Shown piece after piece: positions 25,823-35,509 of a DNA stretch of 64,000 nt. This DNA comes from Hellea sp. Its GTDB lineage: Bacteria; Pseudomonadota; Alphaproteobacteria; Caulobacterales; Maricaulaceae. The stretch is from the NCBI GenBank assembly GCA_029250925.1, contig JAQXEH010000058.1, forward strand, positions 1-64,000, in the 5' to 3' direction. Each line of letters begins with the position of its first letter. The stretch's first letter is position 1. A program made the position numbers and the translations under genes. Below the pieces are notes generated by a model, which was not told the DNA's origin, did not search any database, and saw only the letters and a program-made list of their open reading frames with translations.

Positions 25823-28800
25823 ATGGCTATATTATCAAAACTACGCAACAATCGATTAGTGGCAAGTTCACTTGTGGTTTTATCAATTGCAATAGGCCTC
25901 AGCAGTCCAGCTCATGCCCAAATTATAGTTAATGATGACAGAACAGACCCGGTAGAAACTAATGGTGAAGACATTACGATCGAAAATGAAGGAACCATAA
26001 CGGTAGATACCGCGGGGCCAGCATTAGTCTTAAATTCCGACAATAACATAGTAAACTCCGGCTCTGTGACAATTGAGGATGTAAGTAATGCCGTTGGAGT
26101 AAGCCTTGAGGGTGGAGAAAATAGAAACTATACACAGAGTGGCTCTGTAAATGTAAACGAGACTTTTGAAGTGACAAGCTCTGATGCAGATCCCGCTTCA
26201 GATGGGCCATTTGCAGAGGGCACAGGAAGAACAGGAATTTTAATTTCAGGTTCTTCCCCCTTTGAAGGCAATGTTGAACTTACATCCACTTCAAGTATCA
26301 ATATTGAGGGAACTGATAGCTTTGGTATTAACTTATCAAATACTTCGATAAATCAAGAGGGCTTAATTGGTGACTTAACCACTGGTGGTGCAATTACAGT
26401 GCGTGGCGCGCGTAGTACTGCCATTAATATTTCTTCAGGAATAATAGGAGACTTTACAAATACAAGCACAATTAATGGTCAAGGCGACGGAACAAGAGGC
26501 ATGAATATTGAAGCAGATATTCAGGGTGGTTTTGTAAACTCAGGGGGTGTAAGTTTAACTGGGTACAGGTCTCTTGGACGTCCAACAATATCAGGAAACT
26601 TCAGTTCAAATAGTCGCGAGCAAATTACAGCAGAAGATATATTACAAGCTGGTTCAGCAATAACAATAAATGCAAATATTACCGAAGGCATTCATCTCGA
26701 TGACGGCATATCTGACGTGCTTGACGATAATGGGAATCAAACTTTTGATTCTAATGGTAATGTTATCCGCAGTTCGGGCACTCCTAGCACAGTAGTGCAA
26801 AATGGTTCAGCGCCTGCAATTTTAATAGGTAATTCAGTGAATTCAATTGTAATTGGCAATGTTGCTCAGATTACTGATCCAAACAATGTTCTTTATGAGT
26901 CAGACCTTCAATATGCATTTGTAAATCAAGGAGGAATTCAATCTAATGGTGTTTATGACGATATAGATGCAACAGCTCTTTCTATCAACAATACCTTACT
27001 GAACCAAGGAATAAATAATACTGGACAAATGACTGCCACTGCTTATGTGGCGCCGCAAGAGCTTACAGATGTTGATGGAAACTCAATCACTCCTGGTGAC
27101 GGACAAGCCATAGTAATTGCATTAAGTTCCAACTCAGAAGCAGATGTGCTGAATAATTCAGGTGTTATATTGGCATCCTCATCAGAAGCAATAGATCTAG
27201 TTTATAATGATCTAAGCAATGTCTTGCCTTCGCGTAATGTTTCCGCGACTGGAATAGATATAGACGGCTCTTCAATATTAAATGAAATTATTAATAGCGG
27301 GAGTATTAGTGCAGTTTTGGTGGGTAGACAAGGAACTGCATACGCAATCAGAGACCAATCGGGTAGCCTTTCAAGGATTTCCAACACCGGAACCATTGGT
27401 GCGATCGGAACAACTTCGGATCCAACAGGAAATGAAAATGTTAACTTTACTTTGGTAGCCATAGATGCATCACAAAATACAAATGGTTTCGTTCTTGAAC
27501 AAAACCGTGCAGTCGATAGTAATCCCGATGATGGCCTCACACCAGCAGATCCAAATATTTTTGGAGAGATTAAATTAGGTGTTGGTAATGACAGCATAAT
27601 TTCAACAGCTGGGAATATTAGAGGCAATATAGACTTTAATTTTGGGGATGATAATCTTAGCCTTTCTGGTAACTCTTTTTTTCAAGGTGCAATCTATAAC
27701 CAGAACGGACTAAATATATCAGTAACCGATAACAGCACTTTGGTATTAACGGAGGCTAGTACAATAGATACTACATCCGTAAATTTTGATGGAACATCTA
27801 CTTTTAGTCCATTGCTTGATGGCAATAATGGTACCGCCTCAACTCTTCAAGCAAGCAACAATATAAGTTTTGAAAGTGGCGCCACAATAGCACCAACGCT
27901 CACTAATGTAGTTGGCATAAATCAAACGGCCTTCACAGTTGCATCAGCTGGAGGGCAATTAACTGTAGGTGATCTTGCAGCATTATCTTCACCTGACACA
28001 CCCTTTTTGTTCAACACCAGCTATGATGTTATAGGGAATGACCTAGTCATAACCCTTCAGCTAAGAGACTCATCAGAGTTAGGCTTAGATCAAGTTCAAA
28101 GTTCAGCTTATGCACCAGCAATTCAAGCTTTACGCAATAATACTGAATTAGGTGACGCTTTCGCCAATATCACAACAGAGAGGGAATTTAATTCTGCTTT
28201 CAATCAGGTACTGCCTGAGTTCTCTGCAGCTGCACGTCAATTTGTTTTAGCAAATGTAGATGGTGCAGTTGGTGCAGTTGCTAATCACTTGGACTCTGTC
28301 CGCCGTTCACCTGATAAGCCCGGCGGTGCTTGGCTTCAGGAATTTGCATATTTTGCTGATCGAGAGCTGTCAGGTCTATCGGAGCAATATCGCGGAGCAG
28401 GATTTGGGATATCTGCTGGACTTGATACAGCACTGGGACCGTTCCATGCTGTTGGGTTGAATTTAGGGTTTTCTTCAACTGAAATTGAAGATGTCCTCGG
28501 TATTGATGAACCTCTTGATGTAATCACAATTCAGGCTGGGGCGTATGCTGGATGGGCCAGTGGTCCGTTAGGAATTGAAACATATCTAGGAGGTGGATTT
28601 AACGACTTTGAACAAAACCGCAGGGTAAGAATAAATAGTTACAGCGGTGAAGCTCAAGGAGATTGGTCTGGGGTTCATGTAAATAGTTCAGCTCGCATAG
28701 GTTATGATTTGGACATAGGGGATAAGTACTGGATACGCCCAACACTAAGTTTAGACTACTTACGGTTATCCGAAAAATCATATACCGAGACAGGCGATAA

Positions 28801-29176
28801 AGGAATAGCACTCGATGTAGATAAAAGAACAACATCATCAGGCTCTGCAACTGCTATGTTTAACTTAGGAGCCAAATTTCAAGGAAAAAGAACATGGATT
28901 AAGCCATCGATTCGCTTTGGTTATAGATATGAACTCATAAATAATCCGGTCAAGACTAGTTATCGTTATGCAAATCTGATTGACGGAACAGGACAAGCAT
29001 TTAATTCTGAAACAGCACAGTTGCAATCCTTACTATTTCCAGACAGCGGGTTCATTATTGGATTAAGCGTAGCCGCTGGCTCTGTTTACTCATCAATTGG
29101 GTTAGATCTTGATAGTGAGCTTCGTGAAGGGTTCATTCGTCATACAGGACGTGTGGTAGTAAGGCTATTATTTTAG
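25823..29176 (+). CDS. Large autotransporter with beta-barrel translocator domain
   Basis: 1117 residues. Residues 1-32 are a signal peptide (basic KLRNNRLVASS, hydrophobic core, SPAHAQ). The passenger, about 33-840, is acidic and rich in Asn, Ser, Thr and Gly with short repeats of the type 'I-x-N-x-G-x-I' (TIENEGTITV, NSGSVTIEDV, ISNTGTIGAIG), the pattern of a right-handed beta-helix. From about residue 845 the autotransporter barrel follows (GGAWLQEFAYF, alternating aromatic strands), ending in the C-terminal VRLLF with terminal Phe. A surface adhesin-like role is likely. No protease triad or subtilisin domain is visible. The 203-base upstream region holds a 25-codon ORF (25732-25809) of doubtful meaning. 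Confidence 0.9.
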   Translation: MAILSKLRNNRLVASSLVVLSIAIGLSSPAHAQIIVNDDRTDPVETNGEDITIENEGTITVDTAGPALVLNSDNNIVNSGSVTIEDVSNAVGVSLEGGENRNYTQSGSVNVNETFEVTSSDADPASDGPFAEGTGRTGILISGSSPFEGNVELTSTSSINIEGTDSFGINLSNTSINQEGLIGDLTTGGAITVRGARSTAINISSGIIGDFTNTSTINGQGDGTRGMNIEADIQGGFVNSGGVSLTGYRSLGRPTISGNFSSNSREQITAEDILQAGSAITINANITEGIHLDDGISDVLDDNGNQTFDSNGNVIRSSGTPSTVVQNGSAPAILIGNSVNSIVIGNVAQITDPNNVLYESDLQYAFVNQGGIQSNGVYDDIDATALSINNTLLNQGINNTGQMTATAYVAPQELTDVDGNSITPGDGQAIVIALSSNSEADVLNNSGVILASSSEAIDLVYNDLSNVLPSRNVSATGIDIDGSSILNEIINSGSISAVLVGRQGTAYAIRDQSGSLSRISNTGTIGAIGTTSDPTGNENVNFTLVAIDASQNTNGFVLEQNRAVDSNPDDGLTPADPNIFGEIKLGVGNDSIISTAGNIRGNIDFNFGDDNLSLSGNSFFQGAIYNQNGLNISVTDNSTLVLTEASTIDTTSVNFDGTSTFSPLLDGNNGTASTLQASNNISFESGATIAPTLTNVVGINQTAFTVASAGGQLTVGDLAALSSPDTPFLFNTSYDVIGNDLVITLQLRDSSELGLDQVQSSAYAPAIQALRNNTELGDAFANITTEREFNSAFNQVLPEFSAAARQFVLANVDGAVGAVANHLDSVRRSPDKPGGAWLQEFAYFADRELSGLSEQYRGAGFGISAGLDTALGPFHAVGLNLGFSSTEIEDVLGIDEPLDVITIQAGAYAGWASGPLGIETYLGGGFNDFEQNRRVRINSYSGEAQGDWSGVHVNSSARIGYDLDIGDKYWIRPTLSLDYLRLSEKSYTETGDKGIALDVDKRTTSSGSATAMFNLGAKFQGKRTWIKPSIRFGYRYELINNPVKTSYRYANLIDGTGQAFNSETAQLQSLLFPDSGFIIGLSVAAGSVYSSIGLDLDSELREGFIRHTGRVVVRLLF

Positions 29177-29340
29177 AAAATCATATAAAAGAAAAAATCT
29201 TACTTAGTGACTATCTTAAAGGTTTAGTCGAAATTTACGGTTACCCAAAGGCGGTTAAGGAAAATAATGCATTATTCCTTGTAAAAAATCTTAATCCTGA
29301 TCATCCTAATTTTACAGACAAACTACAAAGTTATAAAGAT

Positions 29341-31788
29341 ATGTTTGCCTTAGAGTGGAGCAAATTATTCTTTGAAAAAAAAATATCATTTAGTGAATTA
29401 GGAGCTAAACAAAGTCACTTTGCGGAAATCACTATCAATCTTGCATTACAAGCAGCATGGACTTCCGAGATAAATAAATTAAATCTAAAAAAATTACCCA
29501 AACGTCCTAATGGACTATTTTTACTCGGATTAGGTAAATTGGGAGGTTTAGATTTAAATTTTAGCTCTGATGTCGATCTAATTGCTTTTTATGATCCAAA
29601 TATACTCCCCATACCTGTAAGCATGGGCCAGACATACGTAGTAAACAAAGTTTTAAAAACACTTGGCCAAATTTTGAGTCCCAGAAATAAACCAAATTTC
29701 GTATGGCGCGTCGATTGGAGATTAAGACCTGAAAGTTCTGCGAGTCAACTTGTTATGTCCGTAGATATGGCTAGAGATTTTTATTTTTTCCGTGCCCTTC
29801 CGTGGCACAGATTAGCCCTTATGAAGGCAGGTATTATTGCTGGTGATTTGAGCGCTGGAAAAAAGTTCATGTCGGAAATTGAAACTTTTGTATGGAGAAA
29901 AAATTTAGACTTCCGTTCTTTGGATGATTTAGCTTACCTGAAATCACGAATTAATTTGGAGCACCCAGAGCTAGTACGTGAAGGAAAATTTAAAGATCAT
30001 GTAGACCTTGGAACAAATAACTTCAATGTAAAGCTAGGAAAAGGCGGGATTAGAGAAATTGAATTTATTGCAAATGCCTTGCAACTAATTTGGGGCGGCA
30101 AACAGCCACAACTTCGTACCACAAACACACTAAAGGCTCTTAATGAATTAACTAAATTGAATCATATTGAACATGATATATCTACTCAGTTATCTCGGTC
30201 CTACAAGCGACTTCGTACGATAGAAAATATAATTCAAATGCTAAATAATGAACAGGTCCATACACTCCCAAAAAATGATGTGAAAAAAGATAAAATTTTA
30301 AAAATATTAGGAATATCCGATTGGAAAAGTTTTGATAAGGAGATTATTGGGATCCGAAATTTCGTTCATTCTGAATTTAATAAATTATTCGCTCAGGATG
30401 ATTCAAATCAATTGATTGATAAAAAACAGAGTGCCAACTTGAGTGCTTTAAAACCAAACATTAGAGATATAGCTAATAATTGGCTAAATGGTTTCATTCC
30501 GATAACAAAAGATCCGGTAAAATTTCAACCTTTAGGTAGAGCACTATTAAATCAAATATTTTCATCATCAGTAAATGCAGATGAAGCTATATTTAGAGTA
30601 AATAATTTTCTTTCAGCGCTTTCTCGGTCTGAGCAATACTTAGACTTACTTTACCGCAACCAAAAGTTATTAGATGCACTGGTGCCCCCAATTATTCATT
30701 CTAGCCATATGACTTTACTTTTAGAGCAATCACCTCACATAATAGATATATTTTTATATCCAGAAAATGAAATGGATATTTCGCATTTATTTAACTCAAG
30801 CGATTATGGTTCAAGGCTGGAGAGCCTGAGGCGTTTCGTCAATGAACATCTATACTTATATTATACGAAATACTTAAGCAAAAGTGGGTGTGAGAAGTTA
30901 CTATTTAAAAACCTTACTAATCTTGCAGATACAACTATAAGGGCCGCCCTTATGATTGTGGCAGATGATTTAAAAATTAAAGAAATGCCTTTAACAGTAC
31001 TAGGGTTAGGAAAAATGGGGTACTCTAGGATGGCACCACTCTCAGATGTTGATCTCATATTCATATTTGATAATAAAACAGAGCATGAACTAGCTAATAA
31101 AATAGTTAGAAGGCTAAGAACTGTTTTGACAGCCAAATTAAACGAAGGGGTAGCATATGAATTAGATATGCGATTAAGGCCCTCAGGCAGATCAGGCCCG
31201 CCTGCAGTAAAATTTAGTAGTTTTAAGTCTCATCATCATAATAAAGCGCACAATTGGGAACATGTAGCTTTAGTAAATTCTCGAATAATCGCTGGCAATA
31301 AAAAATTAGGCATAGCTGTAAAACATCTATGTTCAGAGGTAATATCAAAGAAAAGAGACAGTCAACAATTTCTTCATGATACAAAATATATGTGGGAGTT
31401 AATCAAGAGCCAGAGGGTCCAGCATGTAACAGTAAAAAAATTCAACAGTAAACTGCGTGAGGGGGGTCTTATGCAGGCAGAGTATATCAATAACTGCCAT
31501 AACATAATAGGTGTTAAAAATTACGATTTAAAAAAAGCAATAACATTTTGGTCAAAAGTCCAAGTTTGGGAAAGATTGCTAAATTTAACAGGTAAATCAT
31601 CGAAAGACATACCTGAATTTTATAAAGGAAGGTTTTTAGATCAATTTTCCATAAATGAAATTAAAGATATAGAAATACTTAAGGTTAAATACGCAAATGT
31701 GGTTAAATCGGCATACTCAAACTTATTTAGAGATATTCAACTGGAAAAAAGCTACGAAATAAAACGTATTATTTGGAAGAGTACATAA
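29341..31788 (+). CDS. glnE: Bifunctional glutamine synthetase adenylyltransferase/deadenylase, N-terminus uncertain
   Basis: Adds or removes AMP on glutamine synthetase in response to PII. The first nucleotidyltransferase domain shows GLGKLGGLDLNFSSDVDL (deadenylase), the second GLGKMGYSRMAPLSDVDL (adenylyltransferase). From the first ATG the product is 815 residues, over 100 short of the usual length. The frame stays open upstream, with coding-like sequence, for 58 codons back to ATT codons at 29167 and 29170, and has no ATG, GTG or TTG there; an in-frame stop lies at 29125. So either translation begins at ATT, overlapping the autotransporter stop, or the N-terminus has been lost. The C-terminal half is intact. 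Confidence 0.88.
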   Translation: MFALEWSKLFFEKKISFSELGAKQSHFAEITINLALQAAWTSEINKLNLKKLPKRPNGLFLLGLGKLGGLDLNFSSDVDLIAFYDPNILPIPVSMGQTYVVNKVLKTLGQILSPRNKPNFVWRVDWRLRPESSASQLVMSVDMARDFYFFRALPWHRLALMKAGIIAGDLSAGKKFMSEIETFVWRKNLDFRSLDDLAYLKSRINLEHPELVREGKFKDHVDLGTNNFNVKLGKGGIREIEFIANALQLIWGGKQPQLRTTNTLKALNELTKLNHIEHDISTQLSRSYKRLRTIENIIQMLNNEQVHTLPKNDVKKDKILKILGISDWKSFDKEIIGIRNFVHSEFNKLFAQDDSNQLIDKKQSANLSALKPNIRDIANNWLNGFIPITKDPVKFQPLGRALLNQIFSSSVNADEAIFRVNNFLSALSRSEQYLDLLYRNQKLLDALVPPIIHSSHMTLLLEQSPHIIDIFLYPENEMDISHLFNSSDYGSRLESLRRFVNEHLYLYYTKYLSKSGCEKLLFKNLTNLADTTIRAALMIVADDLKIKEMPLTVLGLGKMGYSRMAPLSDVDLIFIFDNKTEHELANKIVRRLRTVLTAKLNEGVAYELDMRLRPSGRSGPPAVKFSSFKSHHHNKAHNWEHVALVNSRIIAGNKKLGIAVKHLCSEVISKKRDSQQFLHDTKYMWELIKSQRVQHVTVKKFNSKLREGGLMQAEYINNCHNIIGVKNYDLKKAITFWSKVQVWERLLNLTGKSSKDIPEFYKGRFLDQFSINEIKDIEILKVKYANVVKSAYSNLFRDIQLEKSYEIKRIIWKST

Positions 31789-31810
31789 AGTTCTTGCGCC
31801 TTCTGCAGTA

Positions 31811-31834
31811 TGATTCATATTGAATAATGAATCA
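31811..31834 (+). repeat. 8-bp inverted repeat between glnE and parE
   Basis: TGATTCAT and ATGAATCA are perfect reverse complements separated by 8 bases. The element lies 22 bases after the glnE stop and some 14 bases before the parE start, just upstream of the AAGGAT ribosome site. No T-run follows, so it is a poor intrinsic terminator. It could be an operator or an mRNA hairpin limiting readthrough into parE. Confidence 0.4.
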
Positions 31835-31848
31835 CTACAAAGGATAAT

Positions 31849-33849
31849 ATGCCCTCCAAAAACAAAAAAGACCTTTTTGGTAATGCAAAGATAGGAGACA
31901 ACTCCGAATACTCTGCTAAAGACATTCAAGTTTTAGAAGGACTAGAGCCTGTAAGATTGCGGCCTGGAATGTATATAGGCGGTACTGACGATAGGGCGTT
32001 GCATCACCTTTTCGCAGAAGTCATTGATAACTCAATGGATGAGGCTGTGGCAGGTCACGCCACAAGAATATCCATAGAGCTTGACGCACAAGGATTTCTA
32101 TCTGTATCAGATAATGGCAGAGGAATACCTGTAGATTCCCACCCTAAATACCCAGAAAAATCAGCACTTGAGGTGATATTCACAGAATTACATTCTGGTG
32201 GAAAATTCAAAGAAGGTGCCTACGAGACATCTGGGGGGCTTCACGGGGTTGGCATATCAGTAGTCAATGCACTCTCAGACCACCTAGAAGTAGAAGTGGC
32301 TAAAGATAAAAAATTATATAAAATGGATTTCAAACGAGGAAAGCCAACAGGCGGACTTGTTAATTTAGGAGTTATTAATAATCGAAGAGGAACTAAAGTA
32401 CGCTTCCATCCAGATCCTGATATATTTGGAGTAAAGGCAAAGTTTAAAGCTACAAGAATATTTCGAATGGCTCGAGCAAAAGCTTATTTACAGCCCGGTG
32501 TTGAAATAAGGTGGAAATGCGATCCAACAATAATTCAGGAAGTTGATACAATACCCGCTGAGGCAGTATTTCACTTTCCAGCAGGCCTTTCTGATTTTTT
32601 ATTAGAAATATTAGGCAAAAAATCTACCATTACCTCAGAAATTTTTTCTGGCCGTTCAAATCAAAGTGTGGGTCATGGTAGAGTAGAGTGGGCAATTAGT
32701 TGGTCCCCCGAGGGATTTGATGAGGCAGATAGTTTTGTAAGATCTTATTGTAATACTGTTCCAACAGCAGGAGGAGGAACGCATGAAGCAGGACTAAGGG
32801 CAGCAATTACAAAAGGTTTAAGGGCTTATGCTGAAATTGCAGGTATGGGAAAAAAAGTAGCTCACGTTACTCCAGATGATGTTATGTTTGGAGCGGGTGC
32901 CCTTGTGTCTTGTTTTATAAAAAATCCAGAATTTCAAGGGCAGACTAAAGACAGGTTATCCAATACTGAAGCAACGCGGATGGTAGAAAATGCGGTCAGA
33001 GATCCATTTGATCATTGGCTTGCAAGTTCTCCTAAAGATGCTTCTAAATTATTAGAGTGGGCTATTGAACGGGCTGACGAGCGAGTAAAAAGAAGAAAAG
33101 CAAGAGATGTCCGTCGTAAAACTGCTACAAAGAAATTGCGGCTACCAGGTAAACTAGCAGATTGTTCTCGCAAAGGATCAGAAGATACTGAAATTTTTAT
33201 TGTCGAAGGAGACTCTGCTGGCGGATCAGCAAAACAGGCAAGAAGTAGAGAAACACAAGCAATCTTACCGCTAAAAGGTAAAATTTTAAATGTCGAGTCT
33301 GCTACAATTTCAAAAATACAGGCTAACAATGAAATAAACGACTTATGCACTGCCTTAGGTGTTGGTATTGGTAAAAAATTTGAACTCGATGACCTTCGTT
33401 ATGAAAGAGTTATAATTATGACTGACGCTGATGTTGATGGGGCACATATTGCAGCTTTATTAATCACATTTTTTTATCGTTATACACCTGGGTTGATAAA
33501 CGCAGGAAGGCTCTATATGGCAATGCCCCCACTTTATAAGATGGTCCAAAAAAGTAGGACTGAATACGCCATAGATGATGCACATAGAGAAGAGCTCATG
33601 AAAACAATATTCAACAGCAATGCGAAAGTAGACATTAGCCGCTTTAAAGGTCTAGGAGAAATGAACCCTGCACAACTAAAATCTACAACCATGAGTCATA
33701 AATCTCGGCAACTAGCAAGAATTACGGTTGACCGAGAAGAAATAATGACAACGGAAAGCTTAGTAGAAACGCTGATGGGAAAACGCGCAGATTTACGTTT
33801 TGAATTTATTCAAGAACACGCAAAATTTTTGGATAAAGCCAATACCTAA
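31849..33849 (+). CDS. parE: DNA topoisomerase IV subunit B
   Basis: 666 residues of the GyrB/ParE family. The GHKL ATPase has VLEGLEPVRLRPGMYIGGTD, EVIDNSMDEAVAGHA and GGLHGVGISVVNALS; the TOPRIM domain has VEGDSAGGSAKQARSRETQA, PLKGKILNVE and DADVDGAHI. The size and the GTDDRALHH motif fit ParE, which decatenates chromosomes with ParC, better than GyrB (about 800 residues). AAGGAT precedes the ATG. parC is not in the window. Confidence 0.93.
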   Translation: MPSKNKKDLFGNAKIGDNSEYSAKDIQVLEGLEPVRLRPGMYIGGTDDRALHHLFAEVIDNSMDEAVAGHATRISIELDAQGFLSVSDNGRGIPVDSHPKYPEKSALEVIFTELHSGGKFKEGAYETSGGLHGVGISVVNALSDHLEVEVAKDKKLYKMDFKRGKPTGGLVNLGVINNRRGTKVRFHPDPDIFGVKAKFKATRIFRMARAKAYLQPGVEIRWKCDPTIIQEVDTIPAEAVFHFPAGLSDFLLEILGKKSTITSEIFSGRSNQSVGHGRVEWAISWSPEGFDEADSFVRSYCNTVPTAGGGTHEAGLRAAITKGLRAYAEIAGMGKKVAHVTPDDVMFGAGALVSCFIKNPEFQGQTKDRLSNTEATRMVENAVRDPFDHWLASSPKDASKLLEWAIERADERVKRRKARDVRRKTATKKLRLPGKLADCSRKGSEDTEIFIVEGDSAGGSAKQARSRETQAILPLKGKILNVESATISKIQANNEINDLCTALGVGIGKKFELDDLRYERVIIMTDADVDGAHIAALLITFFYRYTPGLINAGRLYMAMPPLYKMVQKSRTEYAIDDAHREELMKTIFNSNAKVDISRFKGLGEMNPAQLKSTTMSHKSRQLARITVDREEIMTTESLVETLMGKRADLRFEFIQEHAKFLDKANT

Positions 33850-33858
33850 ATTAAAAGC

Positions 33859-34248
33859 TTAATTGCAATCCAATACCCAGACATCATATACCGAATGGTC
33901 CAATGCGCTGATTGCTGGACTGCTTGATAACATCCAGCCTGAAAATACACGTTCCTGTTTGTCAGTTTCTCGCTCGCTATCAAGTGTTAAGTCATCAATT
34001 TGAATAAAAGCATAAGTTTCAGGAATTTCTTCCGGTGGAGTTTTTTGACAATTTTTCACAGAAATTGTGAGTGAACCATACCGAAGTTCATCGCCAACTG
34101 CTACTCTATAGTCTTCAGTTATAGCAGTAACTTTGTCCAATGTGCGCAGTATAACATGCTTTCCTTGCATGTTAGTTGAATAGGCAAATGGAGATAATAA
34201 CAATAAAGTATTAAATAATACAAAAATAAATAATACAACTCTAGTCAT
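33859..34248 (-). CDS. DUF2155-family exported protein
   Basis: 129 residues from the ATG at 34246-34248. The signal peptide is TRVVLFIFVLFNTLLLLSPFAYS. The mature domain has VILRTLDKVTA, ELRYGSLTISVKNC and ETYAFIQIDD, then FSGWMLSSSPAISALDHSVYDVW, a clear DUF2155 match. Function is unknown. The frame is open further upstream, but the long version would overlap the NDUFA12 gene by about 145 bases, and the signal peptide marks the true start. The 8-base overlap and pairing with NDUFA12 are standard in alphaproteobacteria. Confidence 0.87.
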   Translation of the reverse strand: MTRVVLFIFVLFNTLLLLSPFAYSTNMQGKHVILRTLDKVTAITEDYRVAVGDELRYGSLTISVKNCQKTPPEEIPETYAFIQIDDLTLDSERETDKQERVFSGWMLSSSPAISALDHSVYDVWVLDCN

Positions 34249-34636
34249 CGGGACTCCAAGATTCATAGTCTGATGCAGTTTTTGATCGCTTGCCGCCGCG
34301 GGCAAGTGAGCCTTTTGGTCTATAAGCATGAACAGTTCCTGTGAGGTTTGGCTGATGCTCTTTTTGCCAATCATGCATTTTTTCACTATTTGTTGGAGCT
34401 TTGTCCCTGGTATAGTTTAACCATCCCTGCCATTCTGGAGGAACTCTTGATGCATCAGCATAGCCTGTGTATGTAACCCAGCGGCGGAGTCGGCCGTCAT
34501 ATGCGTTAGCTTTTTGCTCAAAATACTTATTTCCATATTCGTCAGATCCTACTTCACGTGCTTTTCTTCGAATTTGTAAATTCGTACCTATAGTAGAACC
34601 GTTCCACCAAGTAAAAATTCGTTTCAAAAATGACAT
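34241..34636 (-). CDS. NDUFA12-family accessory subunit of NADH:ubiquinone oxidoreductase (complex I)
   Basis: 131 residues from the ATG at 34634-34636 (a TTG five codons upstream is the alternative); GGTAAGC precedes it. FTWWNGSTIGTNLQIRRKA is the family start, followed by VGSDEYGNKYFEQK and RRWVTYTGYADASRVPPEW. In alphaproteobacteria and mitochondria this small protein is an assembly or accessory subunit of complex I. The C-terminus is a charged, disordered tail. No other nuo gene lies nearby. Confidence 0.92.
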   Translation of the reverse strand: MSFLKRIFTWWNGSTIGTNLQIRRKAREVGSDEYGNKYFEQKANAYDGRLRRWVTYTGYADASRVPPEWQGWLNYTRDKAPTNSEKMHDWQKEHQPNLTGTVHAYRPKGSLARGGKRSKTASDYESWSPDD

Positions 34637-34741
34637 AAGCTTACCTAACAATTTGTTCTAACAATATTTATAAACATAACTGTAACTTCTAAATCACATA
34701 GAGGGCTTGATAGCAAAGCACAAGAAAGATATCTAGAACTT

Positions 34742-35509
34742 ATGCCAATTGCTAATTTAAATCGTTGCATTATTTCACTATCAGGAGATGGAGTTTCTGA
34801 ATGGCTGGAAAGCTTGATCACAAACAATTTATCTTCCGACATTTCATTCTCTGCACTATTAACACCTCAAGGGAAAATAATATCAGACTTTTTTATAACA
34901 AAGTCTCATGAAAAATTAATTATAGATGCACCCAAAAAAAATAAAGAAGTCTTAATTAAAAGATTAAATATATATAAGCTTCGCGCACCAGTAATAATTG
35001 AAGATATAACTGAAAGAATGAACGTATATGCTTTATGGGATATCAAAAATAGCCCTGGTTTGATAGACCCTCGTAAAGTTGCACTTGGCACAAGGTTATT
35101 AACTGCAGATTACCTAGAAACTGCCGGTGACTATGATACTCACAGGCTTTCACTAGGCATTGTTGATAGCGAGTGGGATTTTGAAACTGGAACAACATTT
35201 CCAGCAAATTCCAACATGGATCAAATGAATGGCATTGATTTTAAAAAGGGTTGTTTTGTCGGGCAAGAGGTTGTGAGTCGCATGAAGCGAATGACTGAAG
35301 TAAAAAAAAGAATGCGCAGCGTGGAATTAACTAAAGAAGCTACAGCTGGTGACAAAATTATATGTGAAGGTAGGGTGGTTGGTAATCTTGTTCATGTAAA
35401 TAAAAATTATGCTATGGCAGTCATAAGGTTTGACAGACTAAAAAATAGTGAAAAATTAATCACAGTAAATAATGAAAAAATCAATATTTTAGGGCGTTAT
35501 TTTGAATAG
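34742..35509 (+). CDS. ygfZ: YgfZ/GcvT-type folate-binding protein (Fe-S cluster maintenance)
   Basis: 255 residues. The aminomethyltransferase-like fold is recognised by SLITNNLSSD and LLTPQGKIISDF near the N-terminus and by the YgfZ signature KKGCFVGQEVVSRM with its conserved cysteine. YgfZ uses tetrahydrofolate and supports certain Fe-S enzymes such as MiaB. A TTG-start acetyltransferase gene overlaps its last 8 bases. Divergent from the NDUFA12 gene across about 105 bases. Confidence 0.88.
   Translation: MPIANLNRCIISLSGDGVSEWLESLITNNLSSDISFSALLTPQGKIISDFFITKSHEKLIIDAPKKNKEVLIKRLNIYKLRAPVIIEDITERMNVYALWDIKNSPGLIDPRKVALGTRLLTADYLETAGDYDTHRLSLGIVDSEWDFETGTTFPANSNMDQMNGIDFKKGCFVGQEVVSRMKRMTEVKKRMRSVELTKEATAGDKIICEGRVVGNLVHVNKNYAMAVIRFDRLKNSEKLITVNNEKINILGRYFE

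Noticed and set aside
33850-33870. AATTAA...TTAATT inverted repeat after parE as bidirectional terminator
   Set aside because: Weak AT stem, overlaps the coding end of the DUF2155 gene, no U-run.
33859-34386. Long start for the DUF2155 gene at 34386
   Set aside because: It would run about 145 bases into the NDUFA12 gene and bury the signal peptide in the middle of the protein.
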